DNA of 7,512 bases from assembly GCA_946887295.1 (NCBI GenBank), contig CAMPKP010000154.1, positions 1 through 7,512 of the forward strand. The letters run 5' to 3'. Shown here one piece after another: positions 5,081 through 7,512 of this stretch (positions are counted from its first letter, which is position 1; each line of letters opens with the position of its first letter). The notes below the pieces were generated by a model that was not told the DNA's origin, searched no databases, and saw nothing but the letters and a program-made list of their open reading frames with translations. The translations under genes and the position numbers were made by a program. Source of the DNA: an uncultured Gemmatimonadota bacterium. Lineage in GTDB: Bacteria; Gemmatimonadota; Gemmatimonadetes; Gemmatimonadales; GWC2-71-9.

Positions 5081-7512
5081 TCAGAACTCGCGCTCCCACA
5101 GGATGTCGAGACCGATCTGGTAGCGGTTCCTCGCGTCGAGCGGAATCACCGCGTTGCTCCCGCAGCGCTGGATGGTGGGCTCGACCGCGCTCTGGAGCCG
5201 CCATTCCTTGCTGAACCGGAACTCGAGCCCCGCGCCCAGGTTGCGGGCGCTGAGCTGGCTGAAGTCGGGGCAGAAGCCGGCGTTGAAGGTGACGAACGTC
5301 TTGCGGCCGAGCTGCCACCCGGCGGCGAGCTGGGTCGGCGAGGTCGAGCCCGCCGTGGCCGTGCCCGGCCGGATCTCGATGAGATCGATCGGCACGCCGA
5401 GATCCTGGATCAGCGTGCGCTCGAGCTCGCTCGAGAGCGCGCTCGAGAGGTAGGCCAGCCCCGTCTGAAGCGCGTTGGCCCCGCCGATCGCCGTGGCCTC
5501 GTTGGCCGGATACCCGGTGATCAGGTAGGAGACCAGATCGGTCTCCGAGATGGGCGGTCGCAGGGTGCTCTCCAGCCGCAGCTTCGGCTGGTACAGCGTG
5601 CCCTCGATGCTCGCGATCACCGGGATCTCCTCGCCCCGCACGGTCCGCACCGTGTGGCGGGCCTCGATGTCGAGCTCGGCGTCGAGTGTCCCGATGTAGC
5701 GCACCTCGCCTCGGGTCACCGTGAAGTCCCGGGTGACGGGGCCGATCTTCAGGGTGTAGGTCCCCCGCGGCGCCTGCAGCGTGCCGATGGGCTGGTACTC
5801 CCGGGCCACCTTGCTCATCCGGACCTCGCCGTCGAGCTGGATGTTGGCTTCGGCCGAGCGGAGCCACACGTCCGAGCCGATCGCCACCCTGAGATCCTCC
5901 ACCCGGAGCGAGTCGAGGAACCGGTTCTGGAACTTGGCGCCGAGGTCCTCGCCGCGCACCAGGGTGCTGTCCACCAGATCCGCGATGGTGGGATCGTCGA
6001 GGTCGATGACCCGCTTGTTCACCAGATCGGCGAAGTAGAGCACGCCGCTGTTCGCGGTGAGGTTGCCGGTCAGCGTGGCGCCGATCAGCGGCCCCCGCAG
6101 CGACAGATTGCCGCTGGCGGTCAGGGTGAGGAAGTCGCGCACGTCCATCGCCAGGAACTGCGAGGCGCGGAGGTCGAGGTCGAAGCGCGGGCGCGACAGC
6201 TCTTCCAGCCGGATGGCGCCGCCGATCGCCAGGTCGCCGCCGCCACTGGTGACGAGCACATCCCGCAACAGAACCGAGTCGCCCTGCAGCACCGCACCGC
6301 CCGTCACCGACCCGAATCGCACGCCGAGTCCCGGGATCTCCATGCTGCCGTTGCGCACCGCCATGTTCCCCTTGAGCCGCGGTGTGTCCCAGGTCCCGGT
6401 GACCTCGGCGTCCACCGCCAGGCGGCCCCTGACCTGCCGGATCGCGGGAGTCAGCGCCTCCACGATGCCGAGATCCACGCTGTCGGCCTTGGCCCGGACC
6501 TGGAGCGGGCCGGCCACCCGGCGCTGCTCCACGCCGACGATCCCGAGGTCGAGCGGCAGGTGGGCCTCGACCTCGAGGATGTTCTCCCCGGTGCGCCACA
6601 GGTTGAGGTTGGCGTCGAGCCTCCGCTCGGCGTAGTTCAGCACGCCCAGCACGAAGGGCGAGCGGAAGTCTCCGAAGCGGGCCTCGCCGAGGCGCGCGGT
6701 GCCGCGGAAGGTCGGGGCGCGGGTGGTTCCCCCGATCTCCAGGCTCAGGCCCAGCTCGCCGTCCACCCCCGTGGTGTCGCGCTGCAGCAGCCCGTAGAGA
6801 TCGCCCAGGTCGAGACCCGCGACCTCGAGCGCCATCCGGCCCGGGCCGCTGGAGGGAATGGTGCCCGCCACCCGGACCATCCCGGAGCCGTCCAGCGCCG
6901 CCAGTGCGACGTCGCTCACCGAGGGGTTCTCGCCGCCGAGCGACAGCACCGCGGGCTCGAGCAGCCGGTACTCGTGCGACGGCAGCGCCACACGAAGGCT
7001 GTCGAACCACACCAGCTGGAGGCTGTCCTGCCGGCGCCAGCGTCCGGCGGCGTCCACCCGGGCCGCCTTTCCCGCGGAGCTTCCCAGGCTCCAGCCGAGC
7101 GAATCGCTGTATCCGGAGAGGTGCACGCCGTTGCGGGTGAAGCTCCAGTCGCCCACCGCGACCGAATCGGAGAGGGCGGTGGCCGTGAGCTGGGGCCGGC
7201 GGCCGCCGGTCCAGGCGAACTCCGCGATGATTCCTGGGGCCCGCGCCTGCTGGAACTCGAATCCCGCCAGCCTGAGGGTGCCGGTGGCCTCGAGCGTGTC
7301 GAGGCTGCCGCTCAGCCGCACCACGCCCCGCGCCTGCCCTCCCAGCCGGACCAGGGCGGTCGAAGTGTCGCGCTTCTGCCCGGTGGCCGCGAGCAGCAGC
7401 GAGTCGAAGCCGATCAGGCTGTCGGCCACCAGATTGAACTCCATCTTGCCGGTGTGCGGCGCCGCCCAGCCGAGGCTCCCGGCGCCCGCCGCCGCCGCGC
7501 CCTGCCACTCGG
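5081..7512 (-). CDS. tamB: TamB/DUF490 translocation and assembly module protein, C-terminal part (cut by window edge)
   Basis: The frame is open to the window edge. 809 residues are present, including 22 before the first in-window Met at 7444, so the N-terminal anchor and probably several hundred residues are missing. It is built of repeating beta-strand pieces (alternating hydrophobic/polar, rich in G-x-L and VxGTW-type turns), as in the lipid-carrying beta-groove of AsmA-like proteins. The DUF490/TamB domain fills the last 350 or so residues, with typical stretches such as GTYTLKIGPVTRDFTVTRG, PPISETDLVSYLITG and a terminal strand LDILWEREF ending in Phe. TamB spans the periplasm from an inner-membrane anchor and works with TamA or BamA; AsmA-like relatives move phospholipids to the outer membrane. 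The only two cysteines visible lie near the C-terminus. A lipid kinase gene follows after one base. Confidence 0.93.
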   Translation of the reverse strand, partial: EWQGAAAAGAGSLGWAAPHTGKMEFNLVADSLIGFDSLLLAATGQKRDTSTALVRLGGQARGVVRLSGSLDTLEATGTLRLAGFEFQQARAPGIIAEFAWTGGRRPQLTATALSDSVAVGDWSFTRNGVHLSGYSDSLGWSLGSSAGKAARVDAAGRWRRQDSLQLVWFDSLRVALPSHEYRLLEPAVLSLGGENPSVSDVALAALDGSGMVRVAGTIPSSGPGRMALEVAGLDLGDLYGLLQRDTTGVDGELGLSLEIGGTTRAPTFRGTARLGEARFGDFRSPFVLGVLNYAERRLDANLNLWRTGENILEVEAHLPLDLGIVGVEQRRVAGPLQVRAKADSVDLGIVEALTPAIRQVRGRLAVDAEVTGTWDTPRLKGNMAVRNGSMEIPGLGVRFGSVTGGAVLQGDSVLLRDVLVTSGGGDLAIGGAIRLEELSRPRFDLDLRASQFLAMDVRDFLTLTASGNLSLRGPLIGATLTGNLTANSGVLYFADLVNKRVIDLDDPTIADLVDSTLVRGEDLGAKFQNRFLDSLRVEDLRVAIGSDVWLRSAEANIQLDGEVRMSKVAREYQPIGTLQAPRGTYTLKIGPVTRDFTVTRGEVRYIGTLDAELDIEARHTVRTVRGEEIPVIASIEGTLYQPKLRLESTLRPPISETDLVSYLITGYPANEATAIGGANALQTGLAYLSSALSSELERTLIQDLGVPIDLIEIRPGTATAGSTSPTQLAAGWQLGRKTFVTFNAGFCPDFSQLSARNLGAGLEFRFSKEWRLQSAVEPTIQRCGSNAVIPLDARNRYQIGLDILWEREF

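Noticed and set aside
5420..5447. Three CTCGAG palindromes within 28 bases
   Set aside because: They lie inside TamB codons for a Ser/Leu/Glu-rich stretch, so codon use explains them; spacing is uneven and no operator logic is visible.
5061..7508. 815-residue minus-strand frame overlapping TamB and the start of the kinase gene
   Set aside because: It is an alternative frame of the TamB gene, Arg/Gly/Pro-rich with no recognisable domain, while the chosen frame shows the TamB C-terminal domain.

Overview
The window is very GC-rich. It reads as a piece of chromosome from a diderm (Gram-negative-type) bacterium: it carries a TamB-like outer-membrane biogenesis protein, an NtrC-type sigma-54 activator and a cell-wall peptidase. 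The GC content, compact same-strand layout and gene mix would suit Gemmatimonadota or a similar soil phylum, but no marker gene fixes the taxonomy. I see no mobile element, CRISPR array, tRNA or rRNA.

All eight genes lie on the minus strand, so transcription runs from high to low coordinates. Block 1 (7512 to 4183) holds the C-terminal 809 residues of a TamB/DUF490 protein, cut by the window edge, followed after one base by a diacylglycerol/lipid kinase-family protein. A 69-base gap follows. It holds a short GC hairpin with a T-rich tail (a possible terminator) and the only AT-rich patch I noticed, so a promoter for the next block may also lie there.

Block 2 (4113 to 1, running off the left edge) is one tightly packed series of six genes: an orphan NtrC-family response regulator, a 60-residue four-CxxC zinc-binding protein, an NlpC/P60 (YkfC-like) endopeptidase without a signal peptide, a HAD phosphatase, a CYTH-domain protein, and an unrecognised protein cut by the window edge. 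Three junctions overlap (GTGA, ATGA and TGATG), one places the ribosome site over the previous stop codon, and one leaves an 18-base gap. This argues for a single translationally coupled operon.

The TamB/lipid kinase pair suggests envelope lipid homeostasis. Block 2 combines a phospho-responsive transcription factor, murein-peptide hydrolysis, a phosphatase and a triphosphate-tunnel enzyme. That could be an envelope-recycling or nucleotide-signalling module, but the link is inferred from context only. The main oddities are the GAFTDA form of the sigma-54 contact loop, the eight-cysteine mini-protein, and a lone cysteine pair at the TamB C-terminus.
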